Positions 11,294 to 22,800 of a stretch of 64,000 nucleotides of DNA are shown piece by piece. The stretch comes from Paramacrobiotus metropolitanus (lineage: Eukaryota > Tardigrada > Eutardigrada > Parachela > Macrobiotidae). Under the pieces are notes generated by a model, which was given only the letters and a program-made list of their open reading frames with translations, was not told where the DNA came from and ran no database searches. Each line of letters opens with the position of its first letter. The stretch's first letter is position 1. The stretch covers positions 30,147-94,146 of the forward strand of contig NW_026570472.1 of NCBI RefSeq assembly GCF_019649055.1, given 5' to 3'. Both the position numbers and the translations under genes were made by a program.

Positions 11294-13095
11294 CTAAGGG
11301 TATAAGCATAGTGGTACTGGTGGTGGTAATGGGACTGGTAGTGACTGCAGTGGTTGTACTGTAGCCATACAATTTTCTTAGTCTTCGTAGTTTTATTTGG
11401 TTTCTTAGTTTTCTTAACTTTTTTTATTTTTTTAAAATTTCTTAGTTTTATTTGTTCCCTTAGGATTTCTTAGGATTTCTTATGCTGATTTTTGTTTATG
11501 TCTTAAGTTTTCTTGAGAAATTATCCGAAACATAAGAAAACCAAGAAAAAACCTCGGAATTAATCTAAGAAAACCTGATAGTGAGAATAGCCTAAAAAAA
11601 CTCAAGAAAACCATAATAACTAAGAATGACCAATGTCGCATTCTTTAAATCGGTGTCCCTCAAGGTGGTATCCCAAAAGGTAGCGGTGAAACAATTGTGA
11701 TCTACACGAATCGTATAATTATGGCTTGCAGTATTGCACTGTTTAGGAAACTATACGATAACCAAACGAAGTCGTAGTGTCCTTTGCTAAGTGCTTTTTT
11801 GATCCAGTGCACAATAGCGGATTGCCTCAAGCACATGAAGCCATGCAGTATGCACTTCTCTCAAGCTCAAATGGCGAGAGATCGGTTGTATAGAGGCGAC
11901 TTACTTCCTTCTGAACTTTTTAATGGCAGAACCATATCATTTCAAGATTCCGACGGTTGTCACGTTTTATCGCTTGCCAGAACTGCCACTGCCGGTAGCA
12001 ATTGCCAGTGGCAGGTGCCACTGCCACCTTTTATCCCCTGCCCAGCATGCAACCCCCAAGGAAGTCGCATCCCATGTAAAATGTTCTGTCCAGAGAGCAG
12101 TAAACACGGTAAACCCATTCCGCAATAACTGGCGATTGAATAAAAGGATAGCGCTGCTGAAAATGCACGATCTGATGGGTCACGCAAGGGTCAAACTGTC
12201 TGGCATGCATTCGATACGCGTTCTTCATTAATACGATCAAGAAAAATTGCGCCATACTAAGAGCAATGGTACGAAGGCTTTTTTTATCTGTACAAGCAGC
12301 AAAACTTTCGTCAAGTGCGTGTATCAGTTGTGCAATGCGTCGGCTAAACCAGCAGAGAAGAATCATCGCCAGTACATTCCTGCAAATCTGCGTCACGTCC
12401 AGTAGTTTCATAATCTGGGAGGTAAACCAGTTGGACAGATCCCCGTAGCCCGACCGGATAGCATCCACCAGAGTCAGCATCTTAGCTGGTAATATTAATG
12501 CAGAGTAGACGCTCAAGATGCATTGTAAACACTTCGTCCATTTCGATGGCTTTTCGGTGGGAGCGAAAACGTAGCCGCAGATGCGCAGGAGCACTACCCA
12601 GACCATGATCGCCTTCCAGACTACACCACGGATGGGGCACCGTTTATCGAGCGCCACCGCTTGGTTCGGTGCCAAAGCCATGATTATCATCATTTTTCGA
12701 GCACTAAATGTGTTCTGCGAGGAAATGTATGAATACGGTCTCCCCCGAATAAGGCAGAGAGACGCTAGTGTGTTATTGACGGCACCTGTGCAAACGTACT
12801 CACGGAAATGATCGATTCAGTACCTCAGCGTTATCGTCATCGAATACAACTTCGCACGTTTAAACAGAAACCGAAATAACGATTGATTCACTTGATTGTA
12901 TGCATTTCAGTATTGCAGTGTGCGGATTATTTAGTCCAATGTCAGTAGCGTGCCAGCTGATATACCATACAGCTGTAATTACAGACGTCAAAGGACCAAA
13001 CGCCTTCAGGTTTCATTAGACCGTACAGCTGCCTGCTTTGCACAGTCAGCCTTTTACCTATCATCATACGACTGTGAGAAAATGGTCATTGTAAA

Positions 13096-13348
13096 TCATG
13101 CGACGTAACCAGCAGTTTGTATTAGTTCCTCGTATTCGTCAAATCGCCGAAGATGACATTTTATAGCTTTGCTAGGAGTGACGGTGAGTTGCAACCGATA
13201 CCGGTAATATTGCCCTGGGCTCGGTGCGGGGCATACAGAAATGTCTAAGTCCTCGAACTGCTGACTGAGCGCTTCAAGGGAACAGCTAACCGTGCAGGGT
13301 GACAAAGGGTAAAAGGTCACCAAAGAATCTGTGTATGGCAATGTGTGT
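13096..13348 (-). CDS. Terminal exon of a small Cys-containing protein, family with 37330-37590
   Basis: The exon is read from an acceptor (TTGTTTTGACAG, ending at 13349) to a TGA at 13096. It opens with a SLVTFYPLSPCTV motif followed by CSLE, and continues with alternating hydrophobic residues ending in a Glu-rich helix-like tail. The same SLVTF-P-L-CTV-CSLE signature opens the exon at 37590-37330 on the same strand. I do not recognise the family. The even Cys spacing and beta-rich look suggest a secreted or extracellular fold, but no signal peptide exon could be assigned. The upstream exon(s) are unknown. Confidence 0.45.
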
Positions 13349-15035
13349 CTGTCAAAACAACGGCGACACCAGATGCAAACTGAGTTTTTTAAACGGCATG
13401 ACACAATAAAGTAATGAAATTATGGCGCGGTGCACAACATGTCATGGTCTGTCAAACATTTTACGTGCCGAAACTGATAAAACAATTAGTGTAATGCCGT
13501 CTGTATAAGTCTAAGCACGGTATTTTTTCCATTGGTCGATTTTTCGGGTTGACTAGCCAACAGCGATGTTGAGATGGCACACTATGAATATATTAATATG
13601 CCAGCTCACTACTCGATTGTGGAAGTAAGGAAGGAATTTACCGCTCGATAAATTCCGTTGTTTAACGGCGATAGTTAAAACTTTGACTACTGCGGTGCCG
13701 TAATTTTTGATCTAGAGGCATTTTCTCGGACCCGCTGACAGGTGTAAAATTTTCACCCTTTTAGCGTGCGCCAATAACGGTTCCACAGCTGATCTAGTCA
13801 GATTTCGGTTCAATAGTCTGTTAGTGTTATTCCTTCGCTGATTGTCATGGTCTAATTATACGAAAACATGACTTTCAGGACTACAGCAGAGCGACAACAG
13901 CTCTCCGCAGAAAAATTATCCTTAATTGTTGTAATTTGAATGATGACCGATTCAGGTCACGCGGCGGTAAATGAGATGCCATAATGTTGCCCTATATTAT
14001 AACCCAGTTACGCTATCAAAAAACATTCCTGTCTGTTCCAGTTAGATAAGTGACACGATATGCGGAAGTCGCAACGCGACAACCGCACTGGAAAACCAAA
14101 TCTACTCAATCGGTAGAGTAAGAACACGCTCTGGACTCCGTACCGTAAGTGGTACCCCGACTACCTACTTCGGCTAGATACGAGCGGATTGCTGTGACTA
14201 ACGAAAGTTACCGAAGCCCAAACGCTGAGGAACCCCCCAAATGTTTTGTCACCAAACTGAAGGGACAACGCAACGTGAAAAGAACAGAACGAAATGAAAT
14301 AAACTTCCTTATAACATGGGGTCATACCGACCTTTCAGCAAGAAACAAGTCCACAGATTTACATAGTTGAAGTTAGAAACTTTAGGCTGATTGCGATCGA
14401 TTAAATGCGTTAGAAAAGAACATCAAGTCGTAGGTAATATAACAGACAACACGCACGTACGTAAATAACACGCGCAATCTACGCACAGCGCCATAGCTTC
14501 AAAGACTGGAAAGAACTCTATGGGTTTAGGAGCTTTTAACATGATAAAATTTTATGCAAAAAGAACAGTATATGCAAATGTTTTAAGGTGGTTGGAATAA
14601 CATACAGCTCGATTGCGCTGCCTGCATCACCTGACAGCCCTGCTTTCAGGCCTGCATAATGTCGGTCTAGATTTCCTCTATGTGGTAGAGTATTTGCACT
14701 TTTTCTGACACTCTTCTGAGGATTCCGTTGTTTGTATGCACTTAACAAATTAGGGCTCCAGAGTTTAGCGCAATTATATAACTTCACACCAGTTGGGAAC
14801 TATGTGAATCAGCCCTATTTGTTTTCATGATGGTTACATTGATCTAGATGTCAAACATATCCCTCTGTTTCACTGTTTGTCAAACATGTGCTAGTTTATG
14901 TGTGTCGGAAAACAAGAACCACGGAAAAACGTATCCAGAAGACTCCACAATGCATTTTTCTCTATTAAATTGCCATATGTATTACTTCAGTATTGTTCAA
15001 TTCATTACTTGTTCGTGCGCATTCAGTTAGCTTTC
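13349..15035. other. Intergenic, no gene supported
   Basis: I see nothing recognisable in this stretch. Short open frames at 14149-14370 and 14536-14787 have no homology that I know and no splice context. It separates the small-protein exon from the start of the intact receptor gene. Confidence 0.35.
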
Positions 15036-16510
15036 ATGGACTTCCGCGTTCTGCCGGAGCAGATATTGGCGTTGACCGGCTACTTACCACCTCTTATAGT
15101 ATTTCCACGATTGGGTAAATGGAAAAACATAGGAAAAGTAATATCTTTATTCCCGTTTGTATTTGTGTTCGGAGGCTTTGCACACGCATTGCTGAACACG
15201 GCTGCCGTAGTCGCCAAAAGCCTACAGACAACCCACACCCCGGACGAAAACCCCATACTTTACGCTATTAGCGTTCTGTGGGGCTACTGCTACGCTTTGC
15301 AACCTCCTGTGGTCACCTTGGCCTACCTCGTGACCAGGCATCACTGGCATAACTGTCAAAGCTCTTTGAGAAACCTAATTAATTTGGGCTCCATTCCTAT
15401 TGACACGGCGATCAGATGGAAAGCAATAGCTGCTGGTTTGTCGGCGCTGACTTTCGTGATGATTGCTATCTGGGAGTTTTTCTCCTGGTGGACATACTTG
15501 AATGATCCATACTGGCAAGAAATTGACGGGGATGGATATTTTGCACCATTACCCATACCGATCAGTGTCCTACAAGGTATTCCTTTATGGACAGCCTTGT
15601 GCACGATTCCCTGTTACTTGGTACAGCAACTGCAAATTTGTGCCATCACCAACACCCTTATGTTACGCGAGTGTATTGAAATGCAAGCTCGTATGAAGGC
15701 TCTTTGTGAAAATATGCCTAGCACAACGCCCTTGGACATTTTCCGGCTTGTGGAGAATTTCCAGAATTTCCAGATTGCATTGACGGAATGCGCCGATTTC
15801 TTGAACCGCGTTTATAGCTGGACACTGGCTGGCATGTTTGGTTGTAGCATGGTTCTGGCTTGCTCGTTCCTGGCAGTGCTGTTGTACAGCAGACCGGAGA
15901 CGGTAGATAGCGTTGTTTTTAAGTATCTCAGTTTTGTGACGTTTTCCATTATCGTGGCGCTGTTTACAATCCCGCTGGTGTTAGCTAACGAACAGGTAGC
16001 GTTTGCACATGAATGCAGCTCGACATTGTCTCACAGGGAATTGTGTCAGCGTTTTTTATTACAGATAGAAGGATTTCCGCTGGCTCTTTACCGTTTGCAA
16101 ATGTTTGTGGAGGATTATATGCAGACAGTGCCGGCGTATGCAAGAGTAAGACGCGTGCAGCCCTTTGCACTGAATATTATAATAATTATATGAACTTGCG
16201 TGCGCCTTCCTGCTTAAAGATTGTCCTTCTACAGAAACTCCAGAATTTACTAAATCTGCTCGAGGTTATGGAGCAAGCAGCGAATAATCACCCCTTAAGA
16301 ATATCGGGAGGAGGATTATTCGTATATTCAAGACATCTTTTAGCTAAAGTAAGCGGCGCAGATTTTCAGACAGTGCATTTTTATACAGTTCTGACGGGTA
16401 GTCAATATTGTTTTCAGGTATGCACCATTCTCATATCCACGGCAGTCAGTGTTCAGGGAATCGTTGATCGAAGCCGACAAGCAAAGCCTGTCGTTTCAAG
16501 AGAATCATGA
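15036..16510 (+). CDS. Intact gustatory-receptor-like 7TM protein
   Basis: Three exons are supported: 15036-16145, 16235-16348 and 16418-16510. All join in phase 0 across introns of 89 and 69 bp with GT-AG ends and pyrimidine-rich acceptors, giving 437 residues. Seven hydrophobic segments are visible: roughly residues 35-60, 75-100, 125-150, 175-200, 265-290, 300-328 and a last one in exon 3. The region before TM7 reads LRISGGGLFVYSRHLL, which fits the pre-TM7 region of insect gustatory receptors. The TYhhhhhQF signature after it is missing, as in many divergent GR-like proteins. Exon structure (two small 3' exons, the last starting V-C-T-x-L-x-S-T) matches the two broken loci to the left, so the three are one family. 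A ligand cannot be inferred. An upstream in-frame extension to 14898 is open, but the ATG at 15036 gives the usual short N-terminus. Confidence 0.8.
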
Positions 16511-16830
16511 TAGACCAATCCACTTTGTACAGCTCCATCCCCACTTATGGCGGCAGCAATTGCGCGATCGGCGCCATGCTGGTTTGCTCTTGTGATTCTA
16601 TAGTGTTGTAGAAAAAGGGTTTTAATGGAAGCTGTAGAGAAATGTTACTAGGATGACGGTTGTCAGCATTCTGTTAACAAATTCAGAAAAAGATTTACAT
16701 GTATGGCTTTCGGTGCCATCGATTATCAAAGATTTTGTTTTTTAGGCATATTACTAATACTCTGCAGTAATCATATTCAAGTTATTACGAGATTTTCACG
16801 TGTTGTGCACAGACTACATAGTAGCTGGAG

Positions 16831-17688
16831 CAGGGCCTAAAATAGTCAAAAGTCAATGATGGACACCCCTGGAGGGGGGATGATCTCCCCCCTCAGGGGG
16901 GTGAAGTCCAATGTCTGACCTTTAGGCGAATTCATATATACAGTCTGTACTTTGCTGATTAGATTTATCGCGTGTGCTGTACTTGATGAGGTGAGGACTA
17001 CGTTACATATGTATGTGCAGCTGTCGAGTGTCGATCCAAGCGACTTCGTACCTAAGTAAAGATATCAGCTGGACATTCCCTTCGCGCGAAGCGCGAAGCC
17101 AACGGACACATTCGCCGAAACAATTCTAGAAATTCGAATAAAAATGCCGAATCACACTAATTCGTTTTATTACGTTGAGTTGCTGCTTGGTCGATCAGAA
17201 ACAAGAGTAGCACAGTAGGCTAAAATTATGCAGTAAGTAAGCAGTGGCATCTTTCGGCAGGAAGCAACAGGAAGATTTTTGAGCTGCGTAATGCCTTAAG
17301 TAGTAGATAGTTCAGAACTTTAGAATATTATTCGTGTTTGACTGTCTCTTATGGCATTAAAGTTGCGAGAAACAGGCAGACCGCTAGCTGCACTCACACA
17401 ACTTGCCCGGCATGCGCAAGGTAGCGAACAGACAAGCTGACCTTACTGACTTTATCTGTACTTCAGACAGGCCTAGAAGTGGATAAAGCGAAATATTTCA
17501 TGTCTTCAACAGCTGGGTAAAAGGCAATATAACAAAATAAAAAAATTATTTTAAAATTCAGAGACCTCCATTTAATTTTCTCATTTTATTTGAATTTTAC
17601 AATGATGGACACTTTCTGGAGCAATGATGGACACACTATTTTCAATGATGGACACTTTGTCCATTAATGGACACTATTTTAGGCCTTG
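16831..17688. mobile_element. hAT-like non-autonomous element
   Basis: The 858-bp element has 15-bp terminal inverted repeats (CAGGGCCTAAAATAG at left, complement of CTATTTTAGGCCTTG at right) and a perfect 8-bp target duplication AGCTGGAG at 16823-16830 and 17689-17696. Both features are typical of the hAT superfamily. The subterminal motif CAATGATGGACAC occurs once near the left end and three times near the right end (about 17600-17655), as expected of transposase-binding subterminal repeats. A palindromic run of C and G lies at about 16867-16905. There is no transposase frame. Confidence 0.88.
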
Positions 17689-18089
17689 AGCTGGAGTATC
17701 CTACAACATTCCCGCTGTAAATTTATTGTTGGATTATGTAAAACAATTGTCAGTAGTTTTCCACGCTACCGGACGCCCACATCAAGCACAAGTCAATCCG
17801 AAAGTTTGTAGTAATCCGAAAGCAACTGCTTTATAAAATTTGCATTATTGAGCGGTGAGCGCCACAAAGCCTTAAAGATTGAATGACAAGAAGTGCATAA
17901 TTTTGTCTGCAATTGAGCTCGCACATTCTAGTGCTCCTTCCGTTAGCGTCATGCAATTTTTTTATTACCGATGTCTCAGTCACCGGTAGTTAGTAAAATT
18001 AGTTATTGAGCTTCTTGGGTTTCTTACATTTCTTTGATTATTTTAATTCTTTAGATTTCCAATGGTTTTTTCGGGTTTCTTAAGTTTTG

Positions 18090-18297
18090 AGATGTTGGTT
18101 GTTGTCTGTCACACTGGCATAACACAGCCCCGGCAACTGTTTCCTTACGGTCATTGTCTCCGGTCCGTAGCTTGTGATGTCGTCCACGTCCAGGTCCGTG
18201 TGATGGTCCGGACTGAGTTTGGAACGCGAATATGCGTGCATCCGTTTGTGGTTGCCTTCGAAGAGACCCCCGACGTGTAAATGCGGATCCAGCGGTC
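18090..18297 (-). pseudogene. DUF2135-like domain fragment, relic of the MACPF gene tail
   Basis: The minus-strand translation of this stretch matches the last domain of the MACPF protein (about 45070-45260) over some 60 residues in one frame, including SKLSP, HTDLDVD, SYGPETMTVRKQL and the first residues of the domain. The key DLDLH motif is changed to DPHLH, and homology stops abruptly at about 18090 next to a TTCTTAGG-type tract. Nothing else of the MACPF protein is recognisable nearby. It is a detached, decaying domain copy. Confidence 0.7.
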
Positions 18298-18299
18298 AT

Positions 18300-19878
18300 T
18301 CGATCGCCTCATTGTAAGACCGGCACTTAAGTGGTCAAATCATACTCAAAGGAGAGTGAGTATGATTTGAGTTAAATAAGATTTACTGGTGCCTGTCCGA
18401 AAACGGACATTATTGCAAAAATAATAATCTGAAGGCAACCGGTATGGGGGACATTACTCCCGTAATACCAGGGAGTGGAGACCCATTTCTTAACACTATG
18501 GATATCACAGCGCCCGTACCATACCGATATTTCGACATCCCATTCAATAATGTCCCTTTCTGTCTGGAATATTTTATTAAGCTCGAGTACGGTGGACAGC
18601 GTCACGAAAACAATATCAACAAATTAAATAAAGAAGTGATCCCAGTTCGAGCGTGAGGAGACGGTTGCTAAAACCAGCTGAGCAATGCCACGCCAAATCT
18701 CTAGACTTAAACGTTGAAAGAAAAAAAAAGGAAGTGGATCGGGACTCGCCGGTTCGAACAAATAACTTCTTACCGATTTTTTTAAACACAACAACAGCAC
18801 CTTCACACCATGGGCCAAAAGACTCGCATGCCAAGGGAACAAAATGGCATCTGTCCAGAATGGTGCGGTACTTGTTCTTATTTTCCACGGAGGCCGGTTC
18901 AGCGGCGGCTCCTGCTAATCGGGACGTGGCTTCTACATAAGTGTCACACATCGTATCACGGCCCTTTTTGATTAACTAATTCCTGCACTCAGTCGGACAC
19001 GAAAACAACACACGACCAAGCACGATATAGTGGAACGAGGTGAAAGAACAAAAGAGGGAAGGTCAGTCATGTAATAAACGAGATCCGTAAGAAAGATACC
19101 GGGGCGTTTATTTATATCGTGGTGTCCGATACCCCAAAGGGCCCCAAACATTACCATCATGACCTCAGGAATGCAAGAAAACTTAATAAAGCAACCAAAT
19201 CAGTATAAAGTCAGTCAAACCGACACATTGTCGGAAGGAGTCCCTAGTACGCACGCATTTTATGTGAATGACCTAGTCATGTCAGATCGTCAAAAAATCT
19301 TTGTAAACCAAAAAAAGCTGTTAGAAAATCTTTGCCAGGCTGCTGGGAAAAAAGACTGCAAACAGGAAACAGGTGCCTATAGTCCACGGAAAAAAGGGAT
19401 GCGAGCTTTATGTAATAGAAAAGGGGTACCTATAGTAAAACAGGGTGCAAAAGGGGGTGCCTATAGCACACGGGGGTGAAAGGGGTGCCTATAGTCTCAC
19501 CCTATATATAATTAGGTTTACCACTTATCAGTCAGACGTCCCAGTCTTACAGTAACACTGAAATTTATTATCAATACCAAACAAAAGGAACAACCCAGTT
19601 GTTCTCCAGTCGCAGCCGTAAAAAGCGTCCACATGTGGCAGTGTGCTGCAAAAAAGTGTTTCTGAAATCCGCAACCAAAAAGAAATTTCTAGCTTGTCCA
19701 ACAGTACTATTTCGCGGCCAGCTGGTTTATTGGTCTGGCAGACATAGTTGCTAGTCTTTGTTCGACAAAGAGACGGCTATCCGAGACTGCACCGAAATGC
19801 AAATCTTCGATCAGTATTGATGCCAGTTATGAAACGAAAGGAATTGTGACAACAGATAGACGCAACTCCGTTTAGCAT
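18300..19878. other. Intergenic with short GGGGTGCCTATAG repeats
   Basis: No gene is supported. Four imperfect copies of a (G)GGGTGCCTATAG motif, separated by 15-45 bp, lie at about 19370-19492. A minus-strand open frame at 18372-18605 and plus-strand frames at 18653-18940 and 19159-19479 match no known family. Confidence 0.4.
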
Positions 19879-22800
19879 TCATAGTTGACAGTCAGCGTGA
19901 CACAGGCCGCCACTGGACCCGGGCAGCTCTACCGGGCGCACAACACTCCAGCGATCCGACGCGGCTTCGTACACCTCCCATTCCGTCAGCTGCACCCCTT
20001 GGCGGTAGCATCCACCGCACACGTGCAGCTGGTCATTCAGCACGAACATACAGCTTCCGTAGCGGGGAATCGTTAGATCAGGTAGGCGCTGCCACTGTGC
20101 ACCGGCCACACCCAACTGCAACCGCTCACAGCTACCGAGGACGGCTACTGCTCCCGTGGCCGCAGATGGCCCGCACCCACCCGTCACGTACAGGTAGCCG
20201 TTGCAGATTTTCGCGGCGAAACTGCAGCGCGCCTGCTGCATCATCGCCGGCAGCTCGCTCCAATCGTTGGTCGCCGCGTCGAACATCTCTCCGGAGGCCA
20301 GGGGCACGATGTCGCGCGTGCACCCCGTGGCCGGGTATCCGCCCAGGATGATGAAGTACTGGTTGTTCCACACGTCGAATGCCGCGTCTTTCCTGTCAAC
20401 GCACCACCGGGTCAAATTAATTGCTCAACTACCAAATAGAATTGTTCCGAATGCTCCTCAAATTTCCTGTATTCTCGACCCAGTTACCTTAACCTTCATT
20501 GTTATTCGCATTCCGGAACCTTTCACAAATGTGATCTGAGTACCGGAAAACCCTGACACGTGTAATGTGAGAAACATGATGTGAACATCCTGTGATCACA
20601 CGTGCACGATCTACGCATATAGGTCTATGACCGACGCCCATGCGGAATACCCTCTAGGTATTCACGTGTACTACCCTTAGTTTCCATTGTGTGTGTTTAC
20701 ACTGTAATACACACAGATGGAAGTTTTATACGCAGATGTACCATTTGCATATTAGGCGCCATCCATAAATTAAGTCACGCAAATAGGGGAGGGGAGGTAC
20801 TGAAAGCGTTACTGTTTGTTGCAAGGGGGAGGGGGGCTTCAAAAATTTGTTACGATTTTGACGTCAACATGCTATATCGATGGAGGGTTCTCATTTTGTT
20901 ACGTAACGCTCGGGGGAGGGGATCTGAGTTTGTTAGCATTGGTGACACAGGGGAGGGCCGGGGTATCATAATGTCCAGTTTTTTGCGTGACGTAATTTAT
21001 GGATGCCGCCTTATGAGATCCTACCATCGCACTGCCTGTATGCATGCTACAGTCTACAGCAGACAGTCATCATGTACTATCAATATTTCTAAAGATACTT
21101 ACAGCACGGACTGTCTTTCTCTATTAGTAAAACCCATGTATTACTCACGTATCCACCGCTTTGTTCCACATGCAAACAGCTTTTCAAAAATTAATACTGC
21201 CTTAAAATAATACTGCCTTATTGTTTTTACACAAGCTTGTACGTAACATACATGACAATAATGTTAACAAATCATAAAGTTGTATAATGTTGAACTACGG
21301 AGAGAACGCCTTGGTGTCTTTGCGGTACACGAATCCCATTAATTTTGTGAAAGTGTCCTTAATGCAAAAATTTGGAAGAATTTACTGTGGTGCGAACTAA
21401 CCGAATGCATTTGGGATTGTGGATGTTGTTATCGAAGCCTCGCGCTGCGGGATCGTAGGCGAAGGAGGCCGGGCTCGGCATGGTGCCAGTGCTCCAGCCG
21501 TAGACGCGGCCCTGGAGGCTGACCAGCGGGTCAGCGGCGTATTTGAGATGTTTCTTGAACAAGCACTCCATCTCCGCCTTAAACGCATCGTCATCCGCAC
21601 CGTTCTTCGCAGTCAAAGTCAAGGCGTACGCTTGCAAATGCGCCCGATGCTGGACGCGGAACAACACCCGGTTGTCCACTAACAACCCCATCTCCTTCAC
21701 GACGTTCCACGCGACCAGTTCCGCTGGCAACTGGATGCGGTGCAGCGTGTTCTGACGCGCGTCGTACACTCTTAGACTGGCTGTGTGCCGGTCGGCGTAG
21801 AACAGACAGGCTACCTCCTTGAAATGACGTTCCCGGGGCACAGCGGTCAGAATGACGGCATCCGGCGGGAAGAGGCGCGTCTGCAGGTCCAGGAGGGCGT
21901 CGCGCAACGGCCCGGTGGCGGTGAGGAGGGCCAGGGGCAGCATGTCCCCCAGAAGATCCCAGCGCAGCTCCGGCAGGACGATTTCGAAGTTCTCCCTTGT
22001 CCAGCGCGCCGGGTAGTCCACGCGGAACCATTTCATCACTTTCTGGAAGTTAAAAGGAGAGACAGTATTACGGTACACTGTGTTGAAAATTTTGAAGAAC
22101 TGAAACACTGATGTCTAAAGCCCGTAAGTACTAAATTATTCACTATTAATTTTTGGAGAAATTATTAAAAAGTGAAGTTACTACAAATCCAGAAATTCAA
22201 AATGTAAGCCAGAAACTGTCTAAAGTCACCAACATCATTCTCGTACGGCGGCATGCCGGTCTCGGCCAGTTTCCTTACTAACCTGATACAGTGCCATTTC
22301 AGTTGAGAAGGGGATGAAATCCTGCCGCAGAAGCTCCAGCAGAGCGCCGAGTGACAGATGCGCCTCGGCCACGGGTGGATCAACCGGCTCTGGCGGAAGG
22401 CTCTGGCTCGTAATCGCTGGCTGGCCGTGAGCGCTGTCAGTGGTGCTCGAGGCCACGGTCGCCGGTATCCCGACAGCAGCTCGCGGCTGGACGGTCATCG
22501 AGGCGCTAGAGTCTTGGCCAGCTGCAGAAGCCCTTGGCTGTGGCGTTCCTACGTTCCAGAGAAACACAGACACCATCAATAAAATTGAAAAGGACATTCC
22601 TTGATATCAAAGTAATATCATACAAAGCAAATATCGTATGGTCAACGCATCCGTTACTTGTTAGACGCCGGGCCGCTAACGCCGTTCATGTTAACGTTAC
22701 AATGGACGACATGAATTGAATGTGGTTACATTTATTTAGCCACAAACCAAGTGTAACCCATAAATGTGGTTACACTCAACCCGCGCGCAACCAGAGACTT

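Larger units (their letters stand above)
9830..12042. mobile_element. Mutator-like (MULE-type) non-autonomous transposon with about 115-127-bp TIRs
   Basis: The left arm at 9830-9956 and right arm at 11929-12042 are inverted repeats starting GGC(g/a)GGGGATAAAAGGTGGCA. They contain several TGGCAGTGGCA/TGCCACTGCCA sub-repeats and end in GAAATGATATGGTTC. The 9-bp direct repeat CAGCATGCA flanks the element at 9821-9829 and 12043-12051, and this sequence is single in the uninterrupted reading of the gene. Long TIRs plus a 9-bp target duplication are the usual marks of the Mutator superfamily. The 2213-bp element holds no transposase frame. Its interior is a second nested element and a CTTAGGTTT minisatellite. 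Confidence 0.85.
8676..12693 (-). pseudogene. Gustatory-receptor-like 7TM gene, copy 2, disrupted and decayed
   Basis: This is a paralogue of the locus at 1272-3609. The first exon runs from 12693 to 12052 and resumes at 9829 after a transposon. The sequence on both sides joins cleanly when one copy of the 9-bp target duplication is removed. Further damage: after the GQPP residues near 9590 the exon diverges and lacks the TM6 segment present in copy 1; exon 2 (9346-9189) is 158 nt instead of 159, which shifts the frame in the middle of the exon; and exon 3 starts at 9008 with a TM7-like ALLSTLVVFAELARAA. The locus cannot encode a full receptor. Chemoreceptor assignment is by architecture and similarity to the intact relative. 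Confidence 0.75.
8395..13095. repeat. Segmental duplication, copy 2 (paired with about 1150-4010)
   Basis: This is the second copy of the receptor-bearing segment. It is longer mainly because of the 2.2-kb transposon inserted in the receptor exon and because the region at about 9380-9590 differs from its counterpart. The left edge contains a GCA/CAG-rich stretch (about 8465-8590) that is short in the first copy. Confidence 0.7.
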
